Shown: positions 13,728-22,741, counted from the first letter of the stretch. The stretch: DNA of 22,998 nucleotides from DAOUFU01 sp034429275 (GCA_034429275.1 DAOUFU010000098.1:1-22998), one strand, 5' to 3'. The notes: generated by a model not told the origin, from the sequence alone. Numbers and translations: made by a program.

Positions 13728-13928
13728 ATGGACGATACGACCCTGGTCCTGCTGCTCCTGCCGCTGATCGCAATCCAGCTCTGCCTGATGATCTACGCGC
13801 TGTACGACATCCACAAACGGGGCGGTGTGCGTCCACCGCTGCCCACCTGGGCCTGGGTGCTGATCGTGGTCCTGGGCGAGATGATCGGTCCGGTGCTCTA
13901 TTTCATCTTCGGGCGCAAAGAAGACTGA
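13728..13928 (+). CDS. PLDc_N two-helix membrane protein (YxlE-like)
   Basis: A 66-residue protein with two membrane helices (about 5-24 and 42-61) around a short loop containing YALYDIHKRGG, and ending YFIFGRKED. This is the PLDc_N domain, named for the N-terminus of cardiolipin synthases, here standing alone without any phospholipase D catalytic part. In Bacillus, YxlE is such a protein and is encoded directly before the ABC pair YxlF-YxlG; here the ATPase gene starts seven bases after the stop, so the same arrangement holds. The start ATG 13728 has GGAGG only three bases upstream, which is close; the longer frame from 13581 runs through low-complexity sequence without resemblance. In Bacillus it is linked to control of sigma Y, but no sigma factor gene is next to it here. 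Confidence 0.8.
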   Translation: MDDTTLVLLLLPLIAIQLCLMIYALYDIHKRGGVRPPLPTWAWVLIVVLGEMIGPVLYFIFGRKED

Positions 13929-13935
13929 CCGCCCG

Positions 13936-14847
13936 ATGAATGCCATTGAGATTCACGGTCTCGTCAAGCGCTTTGGGGCGTTCACGGCGCTGCATGGAAT
14001 CGACCTGGTCGTGCCGCGCGGGGCCATCTTTGCCTTCCTGGGACCCAACGGGGCGGGCAAGACGACCACGCTGAGGATCATGACCGGGCTGGCGCGCGCT
14101 ACGGCGGGCCGCGTCGTCATCGAGGGGATCGAGGTGGGCAGCGGCCAGCGCCCGCCGATCGGGTCACTGCCGGACGCGCCCAGTTTTTACGGCTGGATGA
14201 CCGCGCGCGAGTTCCTCACTTATATCGCCCGGCTGCACGGGCTGGAGAATCCGCCCATTGATGCGACGCTGGAACGGGTGGGCCTGCTGGACGCAGCGAA
14301 AAAACGGGTCGGCGGCTTCTCGCGCGGGATGAAACAGCGCCTGGGGCTGGCCCAGGCCCTGCTGCCGCAGCCCTCGGTCCTGCTGCTCGACGAACCGGTA
14401 TCTGCGCTGGACCCGGCGGGGCGCAAAGAGGTGATGGATATCCTCAGCGACCTGCGCGATCACCTGACGGTCTTTTTCTCCACCCACATTCTGAACGATG
14501 CCGAGCGGCTCTGCGACGAAGTCGGCATCATCGATCGCGGGCGGCTGGTGCTCCAGGCCCGGCGCGACGATCTGCTCGCCCGGTATGCCCAGCCGATCCT
14601 GGAGATCGATGTGCAGCCGGGGGACCAGACCCGGCTCCAGGCGCTGGCCGCCCAGGTTGCCGCCCAGCCCTGGCTGGAACGCTCAACGCTGGAAGGGCCG
14701 CGGCTGCGCCTGTATCTGCACGACGTGGACGCTGCCCGCCGCGATCTGCTGCCCCGGCTGGTCGGGCTGGCCGTGGTGCGCTTTGAGATGCTCGGCGCGA
14801 CGCTGGAAGATGTTTTCCTGCGCCTGACCCAGGGAGAGACGGTGTGA
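13936..14847 (+). CDS. ABC transporter ATPase (YxlF-like)
   Basis: A 303-residue ATPase with Walker A GPNGAGKT (36-43), signature FSRGMKQR (128-135), Walker B VLLLDEP (148-154) and switch histidine in FSTHILND (His184). The Q-loop position reads IGSLPDAPSFY, without the usual glutamine, as is common in this exporter subfamily. The C-terminal ~90 residues form the accessory domain and end in ATLEDVFLRLT. It should power the permease encoded next, whose start overlaps this stop by one base. Substrate unknown; drug, lipid or peptide export are the usual roles of this family. Confidence 0.88.
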   Translation: MNAIEIHGLVKRFGAFTALHGIDLVVPRGAIFAFLGPNGAGKTTTLRIMTGLARATAGRVVIEGIEVGSGQRPPIGSLPDAPSFYGWMTAREFLTYIARLHGLENPPIDATLERVGLLDAAKKRVGGFSRGMKQRLGLAQALLPQPSVLLLDEPVSALDPAGRKEVMDILSDLRDHLTVFFSTHILNDAERLCDEVGIIDRGRLVLQARRDDLLARYAQPILEIDVQPGDQTRLQALAAQVAAQPWLERSTLEGPRLRLYLHDVDAARRDLLPRLVGLAVVRFEMLGATLEDVFLRLTQGETV

Positions 14848-15611
14848 TGCGTGTGTTTGGCGTTCAGCTTCACAAGGAACTGCTCGAACTCTGGCGGACG
14901 CGCAAATTGATCGTGGTGCTGGCGGTGCTGGTTGCGTTTGGCTTTCTCTCGCCCATTCTGGCCAAAATCACGCCGGACCTGCTCAAATCGCTGGGCGAAG
15001 GGCAGGGCAGCAACATCACCATTATCATCCCAGAGCCGACCACCAACGACGCGATCGATCAGTTCATCAAAAACACCACCCAGTTTGGGCTGCTGCTGGC
15101 CGTGTTGATGAGCTTTGGCGCGGTGGTGAGCGAGCGCGAACGCGGGCAGGCGGCGCTGATGTTCGCCCACCCGCTCCCGCGCGAGACGTTTGTGCTGGCG
15201 AAGTTTGCGGCGCTGGCGATCCTGTTTGGAGCCGGGCTGATTGTGAGCGCGGCTGCCGACTATCTGTACACGGTGATCCTGTTCGACGCGCCGCACGTGG
15301 GCGGATTCCTGGCCATGCTAGCCCTGCTCTACCTGTGGCTGCTGAGCCTGATCGCGCTCTCGTTGCTGGCCAGCACGCTGGGCCGCTCGGTGACGAGCGC
15401 AGGCGGCATTGCGTTCGTGTTCGTGGTGCTGTTTTTGATGGCGGGGATGCTCACCACGCTCGCGCCGGATAAACTGACGACCTGGGGCCGCGCCCTGGCC
15501 ATCCAGGCGGAGAGTCCGGCACGGTGGGGCGCATTGGTCACCACCGTGACGATCATCGCCCTGGCCGTCGGCGCGAGCTGTGCGATCCTGCGCCGCCAGG
15601 AAATCGGCTGA
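14847..15611 (+). CDS. ABC-2 type permease (YxlG-like)
   Basis: A 254-residue membrane protein with about six helices: one at about 20-38, then a short exposed loop, then five more from about 85 on. The cytoplasmic motif VVSERERGQAALMFAHPLPRETF (about 95-115) is the hallmark of ABC-2 permeases of the NosY/YxlG kind. I chose ATG 14847, which shares its A with the ATPase stop codon and has AGGGAGAG eight bases upstream; GTG 14844 would add one residue. Tight overlap implies translational coupling with the ATPase. It is the last gene of the operon and is followed by an eight-pair hairpin. Confidence 0.87.
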   Translation: MRVFGVQLHKELLELWRTRKLIVVLAVLVAFGFLSPILAKITPDLLKSLGEGQGSNITIIIPEPTTNDAIDQFIKNTTQFGLLLAVLMSFGAVVSERERGQAALMFAHPLPRETFVLAKFAALAILFGAGLIVSAAADYLYTVILFDAPHVGGFLAMLALLYLWLLSLIALSLLASTLGRSVTSAGGIAFVFVVLFLMAGMLTTLAPDKLTTWGRALAIQAESPARWGALVTTVTIIALAVGASCAILRRQEIG

Positions 15612-15634
15612 GCGGCAGCAGGCACTTGTTGGCG

Positions 15635-15657
15635 CGGTTGCCGGTATCAGGCAACCG
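15635..15657 (+). terminator. Hairpin after the YxlEFG-like operon
   Basis: CGGTTGCC (15635-15642) and GGCAACCG (15650-15657) form a perfect eight-bp stem with a seven-base loop, 24 bases after the permease stop. No U-run follows, so termination is plausible but not assured. Confidence 0.45.
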
Positions 15658-15741
15658 GATTATGCTAGGCGTCAAGGGATTATCTAGACAATGGGCCGCC
15701 ACGCTGAACGTTTTTGCCTACGTAACCACACCGGAGCGGGT

Positions 15742-15755
15742 CGATCAGTTGATCG
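15742..15755 (+). promoter_or_regulatory. Operator-like palindrome upstream of the sensor kinase
   Basis: CGATCA, two bases, TGATCG is a perfect inverted repeat 42 bases before the chosen kinase start. Its size and symmetry would suit a dimeric regulator. No convincing -35/-10 pair was found in the 186 bases before the gene. Confidence 0.35.
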
Positions 15756-15797
15756 TTTGCCTTGATGGCGCGATTCATGGTGGATCATAAGGAAGAC

Positions 15798-18700
15798 ATG
15801 GCCGCCTACGCTCGGACTCAGCCGAAAACCCTGGGCATGATGGGAACCAGCCTGGTGACCATCATGCAGAATCAGATCTGGCACGGAGCCATTCATGCGG
15901 CCCAGGCGCGCGGCGTGCGCCTGATCTACTACCCGGTGGTGAGCCTGGCGTCGTTCCCAACCTTCGCGGCCAGCACCCAGGTCTTGTTTGACTGTGTCGA
16001 TAGTGCGAACATTGACGGGCTGCTGATCTGGTATGCCGGGATCGCGGAAGGGTTAGCGACCGGCAGGGGCAACGCCGTCCTCGATCGTTTCCAGGGACTG
16101 CCGGTGGTGACCATCGGCGGGCAGTTTTCGCAGTTCCCAGACATCTCCATCGACAACTATCACGGCACGCGCGCGGCAGTTGAACATCTCATCCAACAGC
16201 ACGGGCGGCGGAATTTCGCATTCGTTCGTGGGCCGTCCGGCCACCCAGACGCCGATGAGCGGTTTCGCGGCTGGATGGAGACGCTCTACGACCACAACAT
16301 CCCCCTCCAGCCGGGCCGGGTCGCCGAGACGTTATTCGTGCTCGATGTCGCCGCGGCCACGACTGAGGCAGCCGTCACCCGGTGGCTTCAGGAACCTGGC
16401 CCCCGACCCGATGCGATCGTGACCGCCTCCGACTACATGGCGCTGGCGGCGATCAGGGCGGTAGAAGCCTGTGGGCTACGCGTTCCGGACGATGTCGCCA
16501 TCATCGGGTTCGACGACGTGCGTCACGCCCAGGCCAACATCCCCGCGCTGACCACCATTCACCAGCCGTTTTATGACATGGGCCGCCAGGCCGTCGAGAT
16601 GCTGCTGGCGCTGATCGACGGGCACCCGCTGCCCAGCCGCACGCTGATCCCGGCCCCGCTCATCGTGCGCGAATCCTGCGGATGCACCCCGCACCCGCTC
16701 CAGGTGATCGGCGGTGAGTCGCTCACTCTCTCGCCGCCCCATCCACCCACGCCGGACTTGTCCGACGAACAGCTTGCCGCCCGGCTGCGGAGTCTTCCGC
16801 AGATTGCCCGCCTGCCCGTTGACCAGATCGCCGCGCTCGAACGGCACTTTGAGGGCGAAATCAGCCCCACCACCCCCCAGGGCTTTCTGAACGATCTCAG
16901 GCGGCTGCTGATCGCGGGAATCACCCCCCATTTCGACGGGACCGCGTGGCAGGCCGCGATTTCCGCGCTCAGGGCATCCGTGCTGTCCCGCTTTGATGGA
17001 GAAGATGCCCGCCTGGTCGAGGATATGTTCGACCAGGCGCGGATGCTGGTCACCGAGGCGCTTCAGCGCGCCCACTTGCGGCAGTGGATCGACGCCGAAG
17101 ACCAGATCGAAGGGCTGCGCCGCACATCGGAGGCCCTGCTGGCCTCGTTCGGGCAGCAGGTGCTGCTCAGCACGGTCAGCGAGCAACTGCCCGCGCTGGG
17201 ATTCCCCGGCATCTACCTGTCCATCTACAACGATCCCGACCGCCCGGAAGTCTCGTCCACGCTGATCCTGGCTTACCGCGATAACCGTACCATCGAGCTG
17301 CCGCCGGAAGGGGTGCGCTTCTCGACCCGGCAGCTTGTCCCTCCCGATCTTCTGCCGCCCGATTCAATCACTCCCCTGGTGGTCGAGCCGCTCTATTTTG
17401 GCTCCCAGCAGTTGGGCCTGGTAGTGCTCGAAGTCGGCCCACATCAGGGGATGATCTACGAAAATATGCGGGACGAACTGAGCAGCGTCCTGCAAGGCTC
17501 CCGGCTTCTGAGGCAGGTCCAGCAGCACGCGGCCCAGCTTGAACAACGCGTAGCCGAACGAACTGCCGATCTCAAAGAGGCGATCAGCCGCCTGGTGATG
17601 GAGATCAACGAACGGCAGAGCGCCCAGGAAGCGCTCGCCCGCGAGCGCAACCTGCTGCGCACGTTGATTGACAGTATGCCCAACCTCATCTTCGCCAAAG
17701 ACACCGAGGGCCGCTTCATCCTCAAAAACGAGACGGATGCGCGCCTGATGGGGGCAAGCTCGCCGGACGAGACTATCGGCAAGACCGATTTTGATTACTA
17801 CCCGTCCGATGTCGCCCAACGCTTCAAAGCCAATGACGATTACGTGCTCAGCACGGGCAAGCCGCTGCTCAACCGCGAGGAGAGCATCGTCGATGCCCAG
17901 GGGAACGAGCGGTGGTATGTCACCAGCAAAATCCCCCTGCGCGATTCCCAGGGGCGCATTATCGGGCTGGTGGGCATGGGGCACGACATCACCCGGCGCA
18001 AGCAAGCCGAAGAAGCACTACGCCGCAGTGAAGAAGCGGCGCGCGAATTCCAGGAGAAGCTCAAAAACCTGCAGGAGATCAGCCTGGAGCTGGTCTCGGC
18101 GGAATCGATTGAGACATTTTGCGTCAGGGCCATCGAGTTGGGATGCAGCGCGCTGGGTTATGACCGGCTGGGCCTGGTGCTGTTCGATGACGAGTCTCAG
18201 GCAACTGCCAGCCGCTTTGGCATCGAATCCGATGGAAAGCTGCGCGCTGAGTATAGCGTCCCCTACCCAGGCCCCAACGATGGCATCGTGCTGAGTGGAG
18301 TGCTGGCCAACCGGGAATCGGTCTATGTCAACGAAGACGCGGTGCTAGGCGATTTCGACCGCGTAGTCGGGCGTGGATGGAACATCATCACCGGGATATG
18401 GGACGGCAATACCAGCATCGGCTGGCTGGCGGCGGATAATTACTTCTCTCGCAAACCGATGATCCCTTACCAGGTCGAACTGCTCAACCTGTACGGCCTG
18501 ACCATCGGCCACCTGGTGACCCGTAAACGGGCCGAGGCCGAAATCCGCCGGCTGAACAGCGAACTGGAGCAGCGAGTCCGCGCGCGCACGGCAGAACTTC
18601 AGGCTGCACACGACCGGCTCCAGGTGCTCAGCCGGGCCAAGGATGAATTTGTCTCGAACGTCTCGCACGAACTGCGCACACCGATCACCAATATCAAGCT

Positions 18701-19316
18701 GTATCACGACCTGCTCGACAAGCGCCCCGACCGGTTCAGCCACTATGCGGCCATTCTGCGCCGCGAGATCAACCGCCTGGAAAGCCTGATCGAGGCGCTG
18801 TTGATGCTCTCGCGGCTGGATCAGAACCGCGAAAAAATCACGTTTGTAGAGCGCGACCTCACCGCCCTGCTGCGCGAATTTGTCTCCGACCGCGAGGCAC
18901 TGGCCGCCGAAAAAGACCTCACCCTCTCGCTGGAACTTGAGTCCGCGCCGATGATGGTCACCGCCGATCAGCGGCTGCTGGAACAGGTGCTGAGCATCCT
19001 GCTCACCAATGCGTTCGCCTATACTCCATCGGGCGGAAAGGTCACCGTGCGCTCGCTGGAACGGGCGGGCGATAGTGAGCATTGGGTCGGGTTCAGCGTG
19101 AGCGATACCGGGTGTGGCATCGCGCCGGAGGAACAGGCCCACCTGTTCGAGCGGTTCTTCCGCGGCCAGGCAGGGCGCGATTCCAACACGCCGGGCACCG
19201 GGCTGGGCCTGTCCATCGCCAAAGAGATCATCGAGCGGCACAAGGGGCAGATCGAGGTCTTCAGCGAGGGGATCGGGCGCGGGACCACGTTCACCGTGTG
19301 GCTGGCAGGCCAATGA
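15798..19316 (+). CDS. Soluble sensor histidine kinase with LacI-type ligand domain, GAF and PAS
   Basis: A 1172-residue kinase without signal peptide or membrane helices. Residues about 10-296 are a LacI/GalR-type periplasmic-binding fold (ASDYMALAAIRAVEACGLRVPDDVAIIGFDD) but without the usual DNA-binding head. A helical linker and a GAF-like region (about 444-560) follow, then a coiled coil, a PAS domain (about 620-737, PNLIFAKDTEGRF to GMGHDITRRK), a second GAF (about 757-907), another coiled coil, HisKA with phosphoacceptor His957 in SHELRTP, and a HATPase domain with LLTNAFAYTP (N box), DTGCGI (G1) and GTGLGLSIAKE (G2). It probably senses a cytoplasmic ligand and phosphorylates a response regulator not encoded nearby. 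ATG 15798 follows AAGGAAG closely; ATGs at 15765 and 15777 are possible and only lengthen the tail. Confidence 0.88.
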   Translation: MAAYARTQPKTLGMMGTSLVTIMQNQIWHGAIHAAQARGVRLIYYPVVSLASFPTFAASTQVLFDCVDSANIDGLLIWYAGIAEGLATGRGNAVLDRFQGLPVVTIGGQFSQFPDISIDNYHGTRAAVEHLIQQHGRRNFAFVRGPSGHPDADERFRGWMETLYDHNIPLQPGRVAETLFVLDVAAATTEAAVTRWLQEPGPRPDAIVTASDYMALAAIRAVEACGLRVPDDVAIIGFDDVRHAQANIPALTTIHQPFYDMGRQAVEMLLALIDGHPLPSRTLIPAPLIVRESCGCTPHPLQVIGGESLTLSPPHPPTPDLSDEQLAARLRSLPQIARLPVDQIAALERHFEGEISPTTPQGFLNDLRRLLIAGITPHFDGTAWQAAISALRASVLSRFDGEDARLVEDMFDQARMLVTEALQRAHLRQWIDAEDQIEGLRRTSEALLASFGQQVLLSTVSEQLPALGFPGIYLSIYNDPDRPEVSSTLILAYRDNRTIELPPEGVRFSTRQLVPPDLLPPDSITPLVVEPLYFGSQQLGLVVLEVGPHQGMIYENMRDELSSVLQGSRLLRQVQQHAAQLEQRVAERTADLKEAISRLVMEINERQSAQEALARERNLLRTLIDSMPNLIFAKDTEGRFILKNETDARLMGASSPDETIGKTDFDYYPSDVAQRFKANDDYVLSTGKPLLNREESIVDAQGNERWYVTSKIPLRDSQGRIIGLVGMGHDITRRKQAEEALRRSEEAAREFQEKLKNLQEISLELVSAESIETFCVRAIELGCSALGYDRLGLVLFDDESQATASRFGIESDGKLRAEYSVPYPGPNDGIVLSGVLANRESVYVNEDAVLGDFDRVVGRGWNIITGIWDGNTSIGWLAADNYFSRKPMIPYQVELLNLYGLTIGHLVTRKRAEAEIRRLNSELEQRVRARTAELQAAHDRLQVLSRAKDEFVSNVSHELRTPITNIKLYHDLLDKRPDRFSHYAAILRREINRLESLIEALLMLSRLDQNREKITFVERDLTALLREFVSDREALAAEKDLTLSLELESAPMMVTADQRLLEQVLSILLTNAFAYTPSGGKVTVRSLERAGDSEHWVGFSVSDTGCGIAPEEQAHLFERFFRGQAGRDSNTPGTGLGLSIAKEIIERHKGQIEVFSEGIGRGTTFTVWLAGQ

Positions 19317-19353
19317 CGCACGCCCGCCGCACACAAGACACGCCGGGCTACAT

Positions 19354-21180
19354 TCACCCGCCGCGCGCCACGCGCCACCCCACCCCGATCGCACTCACCG
19401 CGAACGCTGCCACTCCGAGCGTCGTCTCGCCCGATGCGTAGAGAATCGCGCTGCCGATCATCAGCCCGGCAAACGTCACCGAATGCGCCAGGTGCCGCAC
19501 AGCGCGCTCCACCCGCGCGATCTGCTGCTTCAATTCCGGCGAGGGAGCGGCCTGCACCACCAGGTCGCCCTGGTCCGCCCGGCGCAGGACCGTTTCGGCC
19601 ATCAGCGGAATGTGCGCGCCGCGCTGGGCCAGGCTCAGGCTCATCTTCGCCAGCGCTTCCAACGGCTGCCCGCTGAGCAGCGCCCGCAGGGTCTCCGGGT
19701 TGAGCAGGTCGCGCGGGGTGAACTTCAGCGGCAGCGGGGGCACCTCCGCCCCGCCGCGTTCCTTCGCCAGACGCCGCGCAAAGGGAGCCACCTCGTGCCA
19801 GGGATCAAACGCCGGGTCGATCTCCGTCACCAGCCCGGCCAGGATGCTCACCGCCCGTGTGAGCACAATGAAGTCCTGCGGCACCTGGAACGGCATCGAA
19901 AACAGCAGGTCGCGGAACTCGCGGCCCAGGCTCGCCATCTCGCTGACCGACATCCCCGCGATCTCCGAGAGGCTCATGCCCCACACCCGGTCGAACACCG
20001 CGCGCGACGCTTCTTCGATGCGCGCGAGGTCTGCGCCGGGCATCAGCACCCCCAGCCGCGTGTACGAGCGCACCAGCCGCGCGGCGTCGCGCGTGGTCAA
20101 TGCGACCAGCATCTCGCGCAGCCCGGCCTCGATCTGCGGAGTCAGGTGCCCGACCATGCCAAAATCCACGAAGATCAGATAAAAGGGGCGTCCGTGCAAC
20201 GGGGTGCCATCGGCGTGCTGGCCGCTCTGCGCGGGCGATCCCGGATCGAGCGGGTAAACGAACAGGTTGCCGGGGTGCGGATCGGCATGGTAAACGCGCT
20301 GGGTGAATACCATCCACAGGTAGGCGGTGATCAGGCGGTGCGAGACATCGCGCCGGTCGATGCCCGCCGCTTCCATCTGCGCGTAATCGGTGATCTTGAT
20401 GGCGGTCACATCCTCCAGCGTGAGCACACGCCGCGTTGAATGTGCGCGGTAGACGCCGGGGATGTATACGCCTTTGTCCTGGGCGAACAGGCGCTGGAAC
20501 AATTCGACGTTCTGCGCTTCGTGCTCATAGTCGAGTTCGAGCCACAGCAGCGCGCTGAACTCGGCCAGCAGCGCCGGGACATTGGCGCGCCGGGCGATGA
20601 ACCCCAGCCGCATCAACCACCGGGCGATCACCTCCAGCGCGCGCAGGTCGGTATGCACCAGCGACCGGATGCCGGGCCGCTGCACCTTGACAATGACACG
20701 CTCGCCGCCCGGCAGCCGCGCGCGGTGCGCCTGCCCCAGCGACGCTGCCGCCACCGGGACCGGGTCGAACAGGGTGCACCGCCCCTCCACCCCGCCCAGG
20801 TCTTCATCGAGCGTGGCGCGCAGTTCGGCGAAGGGCACCGTCGGGACCTCATCCTGCAGGCCCGCAAGTTCCTCGATGACTTCGGCAGGCAGCACGTCCG
20901 CGCGGATGGAGATGAACTGCCCCAGCTTGATCATCACGCCGCCCATCTGCACGGCCATCTCGCGAAATTCGCGCGCCCATCGGCGGAGACGCTGCGCCCG
21001 TCCACGTGCGACCGCCCGCTCGCCGAAGACGCGCCGCACGATCAGCTCCCACCACAGGGCGCGGCCAAACAGCCAGGCTGCAACCCACAACGTGCGCCGG
21101 TAGCGCGACCAGTGAATACGCTCGGCGCTCAGATCCGGCGGCGGAGATGGCGAGACAGGGGTTTGGGGACTCATGGGCAT
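19354..21180 (-). CDS. AarF/UbiB/ADCK-family protein kinase-like protein
   Basis: About 608 residues, close to the usual length for bacterial UbiB-type proteins. All family hallmarks are present: the KxGQ motif IKLGQF (85-88), the Ala-rich nucleotide loop AAASLGQ in place of a Gly-rich loop (144-150), the lysine in VIVKVQRP (Lys165), the ExD acidic set in LELDYEHE (215-217), HADPHPGN (298-305) and VDFG (338-341). One or two hydrophobic segments at the C-terminus (about 565-600) should anchor it to the membrane. Family members are ATPases or atypical kinases that support quinone and isoprenoid lipid metabolism. No quinone-biosynthesis gene is beside it. The start is uncertain: ATG 21180 and 21174 both fit, while GTG 21219 would nearly coincide with the likely transcription start. 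Confidence 0.9.
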   Translation of the reverse strand: MPMSPQTPVSPSPPPDLSAERIHWSRYRRTLWVAAWLFGRALWWELIVRRVFGERAVARGRAQRLRRWAREFREMAVQMGGVMIKLGQFISIRADVLPAEVIEELAGLQDEVPTVPFAELRATLDEDLGGVEGRCTLFDPVPVAAASLGQAHRARLPGGERVIVKVQRPGIRSLVHTDLRALEVIARWLMRLGFIARRANVPALLAEFSALLWLELDYEHEAQNVELFQRLFAQDKGVYIPGVYRAHSTRRVLTLEDVTAIKITDYAQMEAAGIDRRDVSHRLITAYLWMVFTQRVYHADPHPGNLFVYPLDPGSPAQSGQHADGTPLHGRPFYLIFVDFGMVGHLTPQIEAGLREMLVALTTRDAARLVRSYTRLGVLMPGADLARIEEASRAVFDRVWGMSLSEIAGMSVSEMASLGREFRDLLFSMPFQVPQDFIVLTRAVSILAGLVTEIDPAFDPWHEVAPFARRLAKERGGAEVPPLPLKFTPRDLLNPETLRALLSGQPLEALAKMSLSLAQRGAHIPLMAETVLRRADQGDLVVQAAPSPELKQQIARVERAVRHLAHSVTFAGLMIGSAILYASGETTLGVAAFAVSAIGVGWRVARGG

Positions 21181-21231
21181 TCCAGGTTTTGCTGCTGGGC
21201 CGGGCAGCCGCGCACTCACGCCCGGTTACCT

Positions 21232-21237
21232 GTTATA
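21232..21237 (-). promoter_or_regulatory. Candidate -10 of the UbiB-like gene
   Basis: TATAAC on the minus strand matches five of six -10 positions and is preceded, 17 bases upstream, by TGAGCA, a weak -35. Transcription from here would begin close to base 21225, which argues for the translation start at 21180 or 21174. Confidence 0.4.
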
Positions 21238-21284
21238 CACGCCCGGCGCGCCTATGCTCAGTGAACCGGCTGCCTGCGCGAACG

Positions 21285-22568
21285 CTAGCGGGTGACCCTG
21301 GTGATCAGCGCTTCGAGATAGCGCGAGCGAAGCTGCTGCCGGGCCAGTGTTCGCCGGACCGGGGGCAGCCGCAGAATCGCGCCCAGCACGGCGGCCAACG
21401 CGCGGTGACTCCACAGCGTGCGGCGGTCGAAGACCAGGTCCTGCAGTTGGCCGCGCTCGGTTGCCGCCAGCACCACGCGGTGCGCAAAAGTCAGCGGGGT
21501 GATCACCCGCCGGGCGCGCGGGCGCATCGTGATCCCCTGCGGCGCGCAGACTCGCGCGCAGACGCCACACCCCAGGCAGATGTCCTCATTGAGCCGGGCT
21601 TTTTTACGCTTTGGGTGGGCCGGATCATGTGCCGAGACCAGGGCAATAGCCTCGACCGGGCAGTGATTGACGCATTGGCCACAGCCGTTGCAGCGATCCT
21701 CATCCACTTCGGGCAGAAAGTTGGAGGTGTGCAGCGGGTTGCTCAGCGCAAACCGCCGGGCCGCGATCAGCGCTTCGCAGCAGCAACCGCAGCAGTTGCA
21801 GATGAAGTTCACCCCCTGGCGGGCGTTATCGCCAAACTGCACCAGGTTGCTGTCATACGCCGTTTGCAGCAGGTCCATCCCCTCGGCGACATCCACAGAC
21901 CGGGCGAAGCCGTGCCGGATCAGGCTCTGCGCGGTCTCGTTGAACGTCATGCAGATGTCCATCGGCGCATCGCAGGCGTGATCGAGATGCTGCGCCTTGT
22001 GGCGGCAGTAGCACATGCTGATTCCCCGCGCAGAGGCGGTTTTGATCACCTCCGACGCGCGCTCATAATCCATGATCTGCACGCCGGGCATCAGCACCTG
22101 CTCGTTGATGAAGATGCGCCCCGGTTTGGTCTCGCCTGTGGCCACCAGGTCGCGCATAAAGTCCTCTTCCACCGTGCAGTACTGGTGATACAGCTCGGCC
22201 AGCCGCTTCTGATCGAGATCATCGCGCACCCGCATCATCGAAAACTCGAAGAACCCGGCCATTGGCGGCGGCAAGGTATACATCAGCCGTCCATCGTCGT
22301 GCTGCACATCGACCAGGATGGCGCGGTCCGCCAGCCCATCGAGCACCAGGCGGGCGGCGGCGAGGTCCATCTTCCAGATATTGGCGGCGTCTTGCGCGGT
22401 GAACGGCTGGATCGGAAGCTGTGCGACGAGTTCCGCCTCGCGCTCACTGAACAGCATCTTCAGGATGTCGTAGAGGGCGGCAGAGGGTGGCGCGCCCTGT
22501 GGGAAGCGGTTGATTCGCTCGACCAGCCGGGTATAGGCCGGGGCATGGCCATCGCTCGATGCAGGCAT
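21285..22568 (-). CDS. Cysteine-rich 4Fe-4S dicluster protein with helix-rich N-terminus
   Basis: A 427-residue protein. The N-terminal ~100 residues are helical and look like a winged-helix segment (TAQDAANIWKMDLAAARLVLDGL). A middle region has CxC plus two further cysteines (Cys186, 188, 199, 206) and a dense cluster, CNCCGCCC (Cys257 to Cys264). Two classical ferredoxin motifs follow, CNGCGQCVNHCPV (Cys293, 296, 299, 303) and CLGCGVCARVC (Cys331, 334, 337, 341), each able to hold a 4Fe-4S cluster. The C-terminal ~75 residues are basic and helical. It is probably a cytoplasmic electron-transfer or redox-sensing protein; no oxidoreductase subunit is encoded next to it. ATG 22568 has a good GAGGGG ribosome site six bases upstream. 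Broadly similar proteins occur in anaerobes, but I cannot give a specific function. Confidence 0.82.
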   Translation of the reverse strand: MPASSDGHAPAYTRLVERINRFPQGAPPSAALYDILKMLFSEREAELVAQLPIQPFTAQDAANIWKMDLAAARLVLDGLADRAILVDVQHDDGRLMYTLPPPMAGFFEFSMMRVRDDLDQKRLAELYHQYCTVEEDFMRDLVATGETKPGRIFINEQVLMPGVQIMDYERASEVIKTASARGISMCYCRHKAQHLDHACDAPMDICMTFNETAQSLIRHGFARSVDVAEGMDLLQTAYDSNLVQFGDNARQGVNFICNCCGCCCEALIAARRFALSNPLHTSNFLPEVDEDRCNGCGQCVNHCPVEAIALVSAHDPAHPKRKKARLNEDICLGCGVCARVCAPQGITMRPRARRVITPLTFAHRVVLAATERGQLQDLVFDRRTLWSHRALAAVLGAILRLPPVRRTLARQQLRSRYLEALITRVTR

Positions 22569-22605
22569 GATGATCCCCTCAAGGTGTGTGCACGGCGCTG
22601 CTTCA

Positions 22606-22611
22606 ACTATA
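22606..22611 (-). promoter_or_regulatory. Candidate -10 of the 4Fe-4S protein gene
   Basis: TATAGT on the minus strand matches five of six -10 positions, about 38 bases before the start codon. The -35 region is poor, so an activator may be needed if this is the promoter. Confidence 0.4.
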
Positions 22612-22741
22612 CCCCTGCCGGGCGAAAAATCCTACGCATCGCCTGGCCCTGGGTGCATTCCAAATTGGGGGCGAAATTGTGAGGACTTCGCCCCCGTCGT
22701 GCATTTTGATAAGGTGAGCGGATAGGGGCGGGCGAACGGCT

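Noticed and set aside
13728..13928. Cardiolipin synthase fragment
   Set aside because: Only the PLDc_N helices are present, with no HKD motif nearby and a complete short gene tightly coupled to an ABC operon, so it is not a broken synthase.
21006..22682. Plus-strand open frame of 558 codons
   Set aside because: It runs antisense to the 4Fe-4S gene, whose cysteine motifs and ribosome site are convincing.
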